Below, one piece after another: positions 52,049-60,155 of a stretch of 64,000 bases of DNA. The translations under genes were made by a program, and so were the position numbers. Source of the stretch: CALMFQ01 sp964495595 (GTDB taxonomy: Bacteria; Pseudomonadota; Gammaproteobacteria; Burkholderiales; SCOH01). The notes beneath the pieces are model-generated. The model saw nothing but the letters and a program-made list of their open reading frames with translations. It ran no database searches and had not been told where the DNA came from. The stretch spans positions 1-64,000 of the forward strand of contig CAZBWH010000002.1 in the NCBI GenBank assembly GCA_964495595.1, given 5' to 3'. Within the stretch, counting starts at the first letter, position 1. The number at the start of each line of letters is the position of its first letter.

Positions 52049-52081
52049 TGCCGTAGCCGTATCCTTACCAGGAGTAAAACC

Positions 52082-52897
52082 ATGTCGTCCCCCATCAACT
52101 TGCACCCGTTTGACCAGGCTACCATGCTGGCCACCGAGGCCGAGGATCGTTTCAGCGGCCGGATTACGCCGGACTACGCCAATATGGTTGGCCCGTTTGG
52201 CGGCGTGATTGCCGCGACGATGCTGAATGGCGTGCTGTCGCATGCCGTGCGCCAGGGCGAGCCGGTGTCGATGACGGTGAATTTCGCCGCTCCGCTGGCC
52301 GATGCCCCGTTTGAATTGCAGGTGCGACCCGTGCGCACCAATCGCACCAACCAGCATTGGCAGCTTGAACTGCTGCAGGCGGAGCTGCCTGTCGCCACTG
52401 CCAGCGTGGTGCTGGCCACCCGCCAGCCGAGCTGGGCATCAACGGAATTGATTTATCCCGCAGTGCCCGCCGCCAGCAAGCTTGACGCATGGGCGTTGCC
52501 AGGCGTTCCAGCCTGGGTCAAACGTTATCAATTTCGCTTCGCCTGCGGCGCGTTGACGCTGTCGGGGCAGCCGGTACCCGATTCGGAAAGCCTGCTCTGG
52601 GTACACGACGAGCCGCAGCGGCCGCTGGATTTTCTATCGCTGATGGCGCTGAGCGATGTGTTTTTTCCGCGCATTTTCTTGCGGCAGCAGCAAATGTGCC
52701 CGGCTGGAACAGTGTCGATGACGACCCATTTTCATGCCGATGCGGCAACGCTGGCCGACAACGGCTGTCGCCCCATCCTGGCCAAGGCGCAAGGCCAATG
52801 CTTCAGCCGGAATTATTTCGACCAGCGGGCCGAACTGTGGCGCGACGATGGCGTGCTGCTGGCAAGCAGTAGCCAGATGGTTTATTTCAAGGACTGA
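52082..52897 (+). CDS. double-hotdog acyl-CoA thioesterase
   Basis: A 271-residue TesB-like protein with two hotdog halves. The first half has GRITPDYANMVGPFGGVIAATMLNGVL and the second DFLSLMALSDVFFPRIF followed by TVSMTTHFHADA and FSRNYFDQRAELW. Such enzymes hydrolyse acyl-CoA thioesters. Together with the molybdopterin enzyme and its electron chain, this suggests the operon acts on an acyl-CoA compound. Its stop codon overlaps a 10-bp inverted repeat arm. Confidence 0.85.
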   Translation: MSSPINLHPFDQATMLATEAEDRFSGRITPDYANMVGPFGGVIAATMLNGVLSHAVRQGEPVSMTVNFAAPLADAPFELQVRPVRTNRTNQHWQLELLQAELPVATASVVLATRQPSWASTELIYPAVPAASKLDAWALPGVPAWVKRYQFRFACGALTLSGQPVPDSESLLWVHDEPQRPLDFLSLMALSDVFFPRIFLRQQQMCPAGTVSMTTHFHADAATLADNGCRPILAKAQGQCFSRNYFDQRAELWRDDGVLLASSSQMVYFKD

Positions 52898-52995
52898 GAA
52901 GCTGTCCATGATCTTGGTGCGGAGGCGCGATCAGGGCTGTGCGCCGCGCTGCTACCGGCCGCGGGCTGCCCGTAGCTGACCGCGAACAGCTTCTC
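52896..52995. repeat. 100-bp MITE-like inverted repeat element
   Basis: GAGAAGCTGT (52896-52905) and ACAGCTTCTC (52986-52995) are perfect 10-bp inverted repeats with an 80-base GC-rich interior unlike the AT-rich DNA that follows. No coding potential. One arm overlaps the stop of the thioesterase gene, so it may also act as its 3' hairpin. Confidence 0.5.
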
Positions 52996-53578
52996 TAAGT
53001 ATCCGCACAAATTTATGTTGTTGGCATTGATTGGCTGGTGCGATGCAGTATGTCGTTATCTTGATGATTTTAATCGGATATTGTTTTTTGTTACGGGTTT
53101 TCCCTAGGGTGGAGCCTTGACAAGGCAGGGGCTTTATTACACTATCCATTGGAAATTAATACGATCGTTTGATTTAACCACGCAATTTTCAATAAATCAG
53201 CGTGTTAAATAAAGCTTGAACACTTGCTTGCAAGACTTGGAAACGGATTTTTACCCGGTAAATCCGGCAGCGCAAAGCGTTGGTCACGATTTTGTGCGCA
53301 GTATTGGCCCCTGCCTGTGCATTGGCTGCCCTGTTCCGTCCAGCCTGTTTCGCCTCTCCGTGCGCTGAATTGTTCGCCCGGCGAGGCGTTTCACTGTGTG
53401 GCGTATCTATCCGGTGCGCGGCGCAAGGGCAATTTCCAGTCTGCAGATGCAGGTGACCATGAGAGATTACCGTGCGGCGGGGCCGAGTGCCGAAATCGCG
53501 GGGTGTCGGGCTTGAGAAGGGGACTTTTCTCAGGCTACCAACCGAAACTGGATTGTTACTTTTGGTAGAGGGCAGACC
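52996..53578. other. long leader/intergenic region before pntAA
   Basis: This 580-base gap is AT-rich in its first 220 bases, then GC-rich. A candidate promoter is TTGACA (53117-53122) with a weak -10 (CACTAT, 53140-53145). A frame of 114 codons from 53224 has no ribosome site and odd composition and is not called. If the promoter is right, pntAA has a leader of more than 400 bases. Confidence 0.5.
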
Positions 53579-54700
53579 ATGCAAATTGGTATTCCAGCGG
53601 AAATCGCGGCCAACGAAACTCGGGTTGCGGCCACGCCGGAGACGGTGAAAAAACTGGTGGCTGGCGGCAATAGCGTTCTGGTTCAGAGCGGTGCCGGCAA
53701 GCTTTCGGCAATCACCGACACGGCATTTGCCGATGCAGGCGCAAAAATCGTCGGCACGGCACAAGAAGCTTACAACAGCGACATCATTCTCAAGGTGCGT
53801 GCCCCGCAGGCTGAAGAAATCGGCCTGATCAAGGAAGGCGCGACCGTGATTGGTTCGTTTGGTGTGCACACCAACCCGAATCTGGAAGCCTACGCCGCGC
53901 GCAAGCTGGATTGCTTTGCGCTGGAAGTGCTGCCGCGTACTACCCGTGCGCAGTCGATGGACATCCTGTCGTCGCAGGCCAATATCGCCGGTTATAAAGC
54001 CGTGCTGCTGGCTACCCACTACTACCCGAAATTCATGCCGATGATGATGACTGCGGCCGGTACCGTGAAACCGGCCCGGGTGCTGATCCTCGGCGTCGGT
54101 GTTGCCGGTCTGCAGGCGATTGCCACTGCCAAGCGCCTTGGTGCCGTGGTTGAGGCGTTCGACGTGCGTCCGTCCACCAAGGAGCAAGTCGAATCGCTCG
54201 GCGCCAAGTTTGTCGAAGTGCCGATGACCGACGAAGAGAAAAAAGCCAATGACGGTGTTTACGCCAAGGAAATGTCCGACGACTACAAACGTCGTCAGGG
54301 TGAGCTGGTCGACAAACACGCCAAGGCTGCTGACATCATCATCACCACTGCGCTGATTCCGGGTCGTCCGGCTCCGGTGCTGGTGAAGCCGGAAACCGTT
54401 GCCGGCATGAAGCCGGGTTCGGTGATTGTCGATCTGGCCGTTGAGTCGGGTGGTAACTGCCCGCTGTCGCGCGCCGGTGAAGTGGTGCAGACCGAAAACG
54501 GCGTGACGCTGGTCGGTTCGGTGAACCTGCCGGGCATGGTGGCACAGGATGCCTCGGCGCTGTATGCCCGCAATCTGCTGACTTTCCTGAATTTGATGCT
54601 GCAGAAAGACGGCAGCTTCAAGATCAATATGGAAGACGACCTGGTTGCCGCTACCCGCATCACTGGCGAAGGCCAGGTGCGTTACAGCAAACCTAACTGA
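53579..54700 (+). CDS. pntAA: NAD(P) transhydrogenase subunit alpha, part 1
   Basis: Soluble NAD(H)-binding domain I of the proton-pumping transhydrogenase, which makes NADPH at the cost of proton motive force. The 373-residue product starts QIGIPAEIAANETRVAATPE and has the Rossmann motif LILGVGVAGLQAIATAKRLGA with AFDVRPS, and the mobile-loop region with PVLVKPETVAGM. It is separate from the membrane part, as in Rhodospirillum. First gene of the three-gene pnt operon. Confidence 0.96.
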   Translation: MQIGIPAEIAANETRVAATPETVKKLVAGGNSVLVQSGAGKLSAITDTAFADAGAKIVGTAQEAYNSDIILKVRAPQAEEIGLIKEGATVIGSFGVHTNPNLEAYAARKLDCFALEVLPRTTRAQSMDILSSQANIAGYKAVLLATHYYPKFMPMMMTAAGTVKPARVLILGVGVAGLQAIATAKRLGAVVEAFDVRPSTKEQVESLGAKFVEVPMTDEEKKANDGVYAKEMSDDYKRRQGELVDKHAKAADIIITTALIPGRPAPVLVKPETVAGMKPGSVIVDLAVESGGNCPLSRAGEVVQTENGVTLVGSVNLPGMVAQDASALYARNLLTFLNLMLQKDGSFKINMEDDLVAATRITGEGQVRYSKPN

Positions 54701-54717
54701 TTCAGGGAGCGCGAACA

Positions 54718-55089
54718 ATGACTACTGAAGTGATCAATCAGGCTGCCGTGGCTGCCGGTCAGGCAGCACACGCCGCGGCTCAGCACGTGCAGGCGATGGA
54801 CCCGTTTACCGCCAGCTTCACCATTTTTGTACTGGCGATTTTTGTCGGCTACCACGTGGTGTGGAACGTGACTCCGGCACTGCACACGCCGCTGATGGCG
54901 GTGACCAACGCCGTATCCGGCATTATCGTGGTCGGCGCGATGCTGCAGACCGTAGTGATCCAGGAACAAACCATCACCCTGACTTCGGTTCTGGGTGCAT
55001 TGGCGGTATTTCTCGCCAGCATCAATATCTTCGGTGGCTTCATGGTGACCGAACGGATGCTGGACATGTTCAAAAAGAAAAAGAAGTAA
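54718..55089 (+). CDS. pntAB: NAD(P) transhydrogenase subunit alpha, part 2
   Basis: Short membrane subunit of 123 residues with three or four transmembrane helices (FTIFVLAIFVGYHVVWNV, LMAVTNAVSGIIVVGAM, LGALAVFLASINIFGGFMVT) and a lysine-rich C-terminus. Together with the N-terminal part of PntB it forms the proton channel. An Ala/Gln-rich N-terminal extension precedes the first helix. It lies 17 bases after pntAA. Confidence 0.95.
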   Translation: MTTEVINQAAVAAGQAAHAAAQHVQAMDPFTASFTIFVLAIFVGYHVVWNVTPALHTPLMAVTNAVSGIIVVGAMLQTVVIQEQTITLTSVLGALAVFLASINIFGGFMVTERMLDMFKKKKK

Positions 55090-55101
55090 AGGGTCCGGAC
55101 G

Positions 55102-56484
55102 ATGCAATTCCTCGCTCAATACGCGGACTGGGTCTACCTCGTCGCTGCCATCCTGTTCATTCTTGCTCTGAAAGGATTGTCCAGCCCGCTCGGCGCCAGC
55201 ATGGGCAATCGCTACGGCATGATCGGCATGTTGCTGTCGGTGCTGATCACCTTTGCTGTTGCACCTAACCCGAATATCGCCCTGATCGTTGGCGCCATTG
55301 CCGCAGGCGCAATCATCGGCGGCTATCGTGCCAAAACCGTGGAAATGACCGCGATGCCGGAAACCGTGGCGCTGATGCACTCGCTGGTGGGTCTGGCTGC
55401 GGTACTGATTGCGATTGCCGCCGTGTTCCACGAAGGTGCGGCACACGACGGTGTCCATCGCTTTGAACTGTTCCTTGGCTGCTTTATCGGTGCGATCACC
55501 TTTACCGCTTCCGTTGTCGCCTACCTGAAGCTGTCGGGCAAGGCTGGCTCCAAGCCACTCAAGGGTGGCTGGGTCAAGCCAGTGCAGATTGCGCTGGCAC
55601 TGGCGATGATCGGCTTCGGCGTGCACTACTTCGTCAGCGAAAACCTGCAGTCGTTCATCATCATGACCGCGATTGCTCTGGTGCTTGGCTACTTCCTGAT
55701 TGCCCCGATCGGTGGCGGCGACATGCCAGTAGTGGTGTCGATGCTGAACTCCTACTCGGGCTGGGCGGCAGCCGGCATCGGCTTCACGCTGAACAACTCG
55801 GTGCTGATCATCGCCGGTTCGCTGGTGGGTTCGTCGGGTGCGATTCTGTCGTACATCATGTGTAAAGCCATGAACCGTTCGCTGATGAACGTGATCTTCG
55901 GCGGCATGGGTGGTGGCGACGATTCGGCTGCTGGCGCGGCAGGCGAAACCAAGCAGAAGAACTACAAATCCGGTTCGGCTGAAGATGCATCGTTCCTGAT
56001 GTCCAACGCCGACTCGGTGATCATCGTTCCGGGTTACGGTCTGGCGGTATCGCGCGCTCAGCATGCGCTGCAGGAGTTTGCGACCTTGCTGACCGAAAAA
56101 GGCGTGAATGTCCGCTACGCGATTCACCCGGTTGCCGGCCGTATGCCGGGCCACATGAACGTGCTGCTGGCCGAAGCCGAAGTGCCGTACGAGCAAGTGC
56201 AGGAGATGGAAGAGATCAACTCCGACTTCTCCAACACCGACGTGGTGCTGGTGATCGGCGCCAACGACGTGGTCAACCCGGCCGCGCTGACCGACAAGAA
56301 CAGCCCGATCTACGGCATGCCGATTCTGGAAGCGCACAAGGCGCGCACCGTGCTGATCGTCAAACGTTCGATGAGCGCGGGTTACGCCGGTCTGGACAAC
56401 GACCTGTTCTACATGGACAAATCGATGATGATCTTTGGCGATGCCAAGAAGGTTGTCGAGGACATGATCAAGGGCCTGCACTAA
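55102..56484 (+). CDS. pntB: NAD(P) transhydrogenase subunit beta
   Basis: A 460-residue subunit with about nine transmembrane helices followed by the NADP(H)-binding domain III. Landmarks are MTAMPETVALMHSLVGLAAV, MPVVVSMLNSYSGWAAAGIGF, then the soluble motif VIIVPGYGLAVSRAQHALQE and VLVIGANDVVNPAA. It closes the pnt operon; a GC hairpin follows the stop. Confidence 0.97.
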   Translation: MQFLAQYADWVYLVAAILFILALKGLSSPLGASMGNRYGMIGMLLSVLITFAVAPNPNIALIVGAIAAGAIIGGYRAKTVEMTAMPETVALMHSLVGLAAVLIAIAAVFHEGAAHDGVHRFELFLGCFIGAITFTASVVAYLKLSGKAGSKPLKGGWVKPVQIALALAMIGFGVHYFVSENLQSFIIMTAIALVLGYFLIAPIGGGDMPVVVSMLNSYSGWAAAGIGFTLNNSVLIIAGSLVGSSGAILSYIMCKAMNRSLMNVIFGGMGGGDDSAAGAAGETKQKNYKSGSAEDASFLMSNADSVIIVPGYGLAVSRAQHALQEFATLLTEKGVNVRYAIHPVAGRMPGHMNVLLAEAEVPYEQVQEMEEINSDFSNTDVVLVIGANDVVNPAALTDKNSPIYGMPILEAHKARTVLIVKRSMSAGYAGLDNDLFYMDKSMMIFGDAKKVVEDMIKGLH

Positions 56485-56490
56485 CCTGCT

Positions 56491-56511
56491 CGCCCGCCAG
56501 CAAGGCGGGCG
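56491..56511 (+). terminator. hairpin after pntB, without T-run
   Basis: CGCCCGCC (56491-56498) and GGCGGGCG (56504-56511) form an 8-bp stem around AGCAA, seven bases after the pntB stop. No T-run follows, so it may stabilise the mRNA end rather than act alone as a terminator. Confidence 0.55.
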
Positions 56512-56820
56512 CCTCACTACTGATACCTGAACCGTCCTGGCAACCTGTCTGACTTGAGACTGATCTGCTGCGCCGGTGTGAGAAACGGTCCATATGTGCC
56601 CGTTTTCCCGCTCGGCTCGCTACGATCGCTCAAGCCCGGCAGGCTGCCAGGCGGTTTTTGTCTTTCCGGCCGGCAAAACGCTGGCTGGCCATTGGCCATT
56701 ACATGTCACCCGTCTGCGAGCCAATAGGGATGCGGTCTGCAGGCCATCTGCAAGGCGCTCTGGTGGCTGTTTCTAGCTCGGAGGGGGAGGCAGGTTGGGT
56801 GCCAGAGGCGGGAAAGAGGC
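56512..56820. other. intergenic region between pntB and tRNA-Gly
   Basis: About 310 bases with no gene. It carries a short partial copy of the dispersed repeat (56730-56765) and nothing else recognisable. Confidence 0.5.
56730..56765. repeat. dispersed palindromic repeat, copy G (partial)
   Basis: GCGGTCTGCAGGCC is followed by CTGCAAGGCGCTCTGG, which differs from the copy A arm at one position. Only half an element is present and no long inverted arm follows. Confidence 0.5.
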
Positions 56821-56894
56821 TGGAGCGGGTGAAGGGAATCGAACCCTCGTATGCAGCTTGGGAAGCTGCCGTTCTACCATTGAACTACACCCGC
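56821..56894 (-). tRNA. tRNA-Gly (anticodon CCC)
   Basis: On the minus strand a 74-base cloverleaf starts GCGGGTG and ends CACCCGC-T-CCA, with the CCA encoded. The D arm is GTTC/GAAC, the anticodon stem GCAGC/GCTGC with loop TTCCCAA gives anticodon CCC (codon GGG, glycine), and the T arm contains GGTTCGATTCC. No integrase or duplicated tRNA end is visible nearby. Confidence 0.95.
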
Positions 56895-56972
56895 ATGCCG
56901 GACAGGCATCGATTGATGCGAGCCGGGAGTATAGCCAAGCTGAGGCCGGCAGGCAATCTGCCGGTCGCACGC

Positions 56973-58838
56973 TTAGCGTGTGGTCAGGCTGCTGCTGCGT
57001 TGTACCGGCTGATATTCGGCGACCAGTGCCTGCAATGCCGACTTGATTTCCGCTTCTGCCGGGCGGCGCTCCTGACGTAGCCATTGCGCCACCCGTGTCA
57101 GCCACTGATCGTCAATCGGCGGCACCGCCTTGGCCACCCGCAATTTGGGGTGGGGGGTCGGCTGAGTCAATTCGTCGTCCGCCAGCAGTTCTTCATACAG
57201 CTTTTCGCCGGGGCGCAGGCCGGTAAACCGGATCGGTATCTGCGTTTCATTCAGGCCGGACAGCCGGATCATTTCTTTGGCCAGATCGACAATCCGTACG
57301 GGTTTGCCCATGTCGAGCACGAAGATTTCGCCGTGTTGGCCCATCAGTCCGGCCTGCAGCACCAGTTGTGCCGCCTCGGAAATCGACATGAAAAAACGGG
57401 TGATGTCCGGATGGGTAACGGTAATCGGCCCGCCGCGGGCGATTTGCTCCCGGAACTTGGGCACCACGCTGCCGTTGCTACCCAGTACATTACCGAACCG
57501 GACAATGACGAATTCGGTATCGTGATGCCCTTGCAGGCTTTGACAGACCAGCTCTGCCATCCGCTTGCTGGCACCCATCACATTGGTCGGATTGACCGCC
57601 TTGTCGGTAGAAACCAGCACGAACTTGCGCACACCAAATTCGAGGCTGGCCATCGCCAGCCGGTAAGTGCCGAGAACGTTGTTTTGCAGGGCCTCCCAGG
57701 CGTTTTCCGATTCCATCAGCGGAACGTGCTTGTAAGCCGCCGCATGAAACACCAGCGCCGGCTGGAAACGCGCCATCACCTCATCCAGCCGGCGTTTGTC
57801 GCGGACATCGCCGATCAGGTAATCGATCAGTGCGTGCGGGTCGGTTTCGGTCAGCTCCTGTTCGATGCGATACAGGGCAAATTCGCTGATTTCCAGTAAC
57901 ACCAGGCGTCGAGGCTTGAAGCGCAGGATCTGCCGGCAGAGCTCCGAGCCGATCGATCCGCCGGCACCGCTGATCAGGACCACCTGATCGGTGAGCAGGT
58001 GCTTCAGCCCGGCGATGTCCAGCTCGACCTGGTGACGACCGAGCAGGTCGCCGATCTCGACCTCCTTGATCGCAGCGATGGCGGACTCGCCGGTCATCAG
58101 TTCGTCCAGTGTCGGCACACTGAAAGGCCTGACACCCGCCTGCTCGCAGATTCGCACCACACGGTAGCGTTGCTCGGGTGTCATCGATGGCATGGCGATG
58201 ATCGCGGTGCGAACCTTCAGCCCGCTAGCCCACGCAGACAGGGACGCCAGATTGCCCAGTACCGGAATCGAGTAGACGGTACGACGATATTTGCTGGCAT
58301 CGTCATCCAGCAAGCCAACGATGCGCCATCGCGGATGGCGCTGCAGATCACCCAGCAACTTGGCTGCTGCGGTGCCGGCGCCCAGCACAAGCACCGGTTC
58401 CCGCTCCTGGCTGTACTGTGCACGGTCTTTCCAGCTGCGATAGAGGGCCCGGTTGCCGCCCATGAACAGCACCAGTAGCAGCGGGTCGAGAATCAGCAGA
58501 GAGCCGGGTACTCCGCCCAGACCCAGTACAAACAGGCAGGCAAACACCACCGCAGACGATGCGCATGCCGTGACGACGATATTGCGCAGGTCAGGCAGGC
58601 TGGCGTAACGCCAGATTCCGCGATACAGGCCGAAAAACCAGAAAAAGGCACCCTGGATCGGCACCGCCAGCGCCATGCTTTGCCACATGGCCGGCTGGAA
58701 ACCGGACGGCAGTTCCAGATTAAACCGCAGCCAGAAGGCGCCACACCAGGCCAGGCAGGCCGCTGCGATATCGTGGCCGAATGCCAGCAGGGCCAGGTAG
58801 TTGGTGCTAGCGAGCCTGTTGCGGATTTTGACGAGCAA
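56973..58838 (-). CDS. nucleotide-sugar 4,6-dehydratase/epimerase (WbpM/PglF/CapD-like)
   Basis: A 621-residue inner-membrane enzyme for surface polysaccharide sugar synthesis. Four N-terminal transmembrane helices (residues about 15-130), a first Rossmann-like region (VLVLGAGTAAAKLL) and the catalytic SDR domain with VLISGAGGSIGSELCRQI, HAAAYKHVPLMESE and VLVSTDKAVNPTNVMGASKR. It should make a 4-keto-6-deoxy UDP-HexNAc from UDP-GlcNAc. The only in-frame start is TTG at 58838, inside the end of the upstream gene, so translational coupling is likely. Confidence 0.88.
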   Translation of the reverse strand: MLVKIRNRLASTNYLALLAFGHDIAAACLAWCGAFWLRFNLELPSGFQPAMWQSMALAVPIQGAFFWFFGLYRGIWRYASLPDLRNIVVTACASSAVVFACLFVLGLGGVPGSLLILDPLLLVLFMGGNRALYRSWKDRAQYSQEREPVLVLGAGTAAAKLLGDLQRHPRWRIVGLLDDDASKYRRTVYSIPVLGNLASLSAWASGLKVRTAIIAMPSMTPEQRYRVVRICEQAGVRPFSVPTLDELMTGESAIAAIKEVEIGDLLGRHQVELDIAGLKHLLTDQVVLISGAGGSIGSELCRQILRFKPRRLVLLEISEFALYRIEQELTETDPHALIDYLIGDVRDKRRLDEVMARFQPALVFHAAAYKHVPLMESENAWEALQNNVLGTYRLAMASLEFGVRKFVLVSTDKAVNPTNVMGASKRMAELVCQSLQGHHDTEFVIVRFGNVLGSNGSVVPKFREQIARGGPITVTHPDITRFFMSISEAAQLVLQAGLMGQHGEIFVLDMGKPVRIVDLAKEMIRLSGLNETQIPIRFTGLRPGEKLYEELLADDELTQPTPHPKLRVAKAVPPIDDQWLTRVAQWLRQERRPAEAEIKSALQALVAEYQPVQRSSSLTTR

Positions 58839-59820
58839 AAGAGTTCCATCGGGCTTGAATCATCGCGCCGATTATCCCGCAGAATGCCAGCAGTGCCAAC
58901 CAGCATGTAATGACGATGGCATGGTCTTGGCCGCGTATCAGTATGGCCAGTGCACCGCAGCCCAGCATCAGCAGATAGGCATGCAGGGCGAGCCGCGTGT
59001 GTGACCAGCCCATCCGGACCAGCTTCTGATAATGGTGTTCCCGGTGTGGCAGCCAGAAACGCTGGCAGCCAAGCAGGCGACGAAGCAAAGTGCTGCTGGC
59101 GTCGGCAATGAACGGCAGGAAAACCATGGCGGGCAGCCAGGCGGGCCAGAGTCGCTCGCTGATGCCAACAATGCCGATCATTGCGGCCATCAGCCCGAGC
59201 AGTGTCGATCCGATATCGCCCATGAAAATCCTGGCCTGGCCAAAATTGAAACACAGGAATCCTGCGCAGGCGGCCGACAGGCTCAGGCAGAACCATGCCA
59301 GACTGCTGTTGCCCTGCCAGGCCACTACCGCCAGCCAGGCAAATCCGATCGTGCCGATCCACGCGGCCAGTCCGTTGGCTCAATCCATGTAATTGTTCAG
59401 GTTGACAGCCCTGACGGTGGTGAGCACGGCGGCTGCGATCACCCAGCCCGATCCGTCGGCCAGCAATGGTTGTGCTGCCAGTCCGGCGCAGGCCCCATGT
59501 ACGGCCAGCCGCAGTAGCGGCGCAAGGGGCCGGAAGTCGTCGGCCAGAGAAATGCCTGCCAGCAGGCCGACGGCCAGTTGCCAGGCCGTCGGCCAGTGTG
59601 GGCCAATGGCCTGGGCTGTGAGCGTGCCTGCAAGGATGCCCAGTCCGCCCAGCCGTGGGGTAGGATGCTGGTGCAGGGAGCGGGCATTCGGCTGGTCGGT
59701 GGCGAGATGCCGCAACCGGTGGCTGGTCAGTAGCAAATTTACAACAACACTGAGACAAAACGCCGTCAGGACCGATCCAAGTGCTGAGAGAGGGGCGGGA
59801 TTGGAGAATAATGGGGTCAT
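58807..59820 (-). pseudogene. MraY/WecA-like glycosyltransferase (family 4) with internal TGA
   Basis: Together the two halves form a 337-codon gene of the undecaprenyl-phosphate sugar-1-phosphate transferase family (WbpL/WecA-like): about ten transmembrane segments, HPTPRLGGLGIL at the N-terminus, ARIFMGDIGSTLLG and PHREHHYQKLVR further on. A TGA at 59380-59382 interrupts it exactly in the conserved NNYMD-x-ANGLA motif, where family members have Gly; the frame stays open on both sides. So this is a nonsense mutation, not a frameshift: C instead of A at base 59382 (plus strand) would restore Gly. It may be a recent pseudogene or a sequencing error. Confidence 0.82.
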
Positions 59821-60155
59821 GGCCCGGAATGATACTGCAGCCGGGAGGAGTTTGTTTTGTAAGAGAAAATTATAATATTTGGATGTTTATCGTTGGGGTG
59901 GATTGTTGTTGCTCTGCTGGTCGCTTTTGGTAGAATCAACATTTATCCGCATGTCATGATTCGCCTGCTTGTCGTGTGCTACGACCAGGGGCCGCCCGGC
60001 AAGGGCGGCGGGCGTGTCCTGTCCGGGTACGGGGTAGATGATGTCTGTCCTGATCCGGCTTCCGAACGATTTCTGAAACGACAACGATAGCTGTTCGATT
60101 GCCGCGGCGGCGGTTGCTGCGCCGGGCGGGTGGCTTTTCCGACTTTAAAGACTAC
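59821..60155. other. divergent promoter region of the polysaccharide genes
   Basis: This 335-base gap separates the glycosyltransferase (minus) from the sugar transferase (plus). It is AT-rich near 59850-59890, with TATAAT at 59871-59876. A second plausible promoter is TTGCTC (59909-59914) and TAGAAT (59931-59936), 16 bases apart, pointing to the plus-strand gene. A 65-codon frame from 59893 has no ribosome site and is not called. Confidence 0.45.

Noticed and set aside
53224..53568. 114-codon frame in the pntAA leader
   Set aside because: No ribosome site, patchy composition and no recognisable domain; more likely leader DNA.
53189..56517. Two long minus-strand frames (509 and 611 codons) opposite the pnt genes
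   Set aside because: They mirror pntAA and pntB, lack any recognisable motif and have the composition of antisense translation.
56821..56894. tRNA-Gly as an integration site of a genomic island
   Set aside because: No integrase, no duplicated tRNA 3' end and no change in gene content typical of an island next to it.
59380..59382. TGA as a selenocysteine codon
   Set aside because: The position is Gly in the family, the residue is not redox-active there, and no SECIS-like hairpin was evident after it.
59893..60090. 65-codon frame before the sugar transferase
   Set aside because: No ribosome binding site, no motif, and it overlaps the likely promoter.
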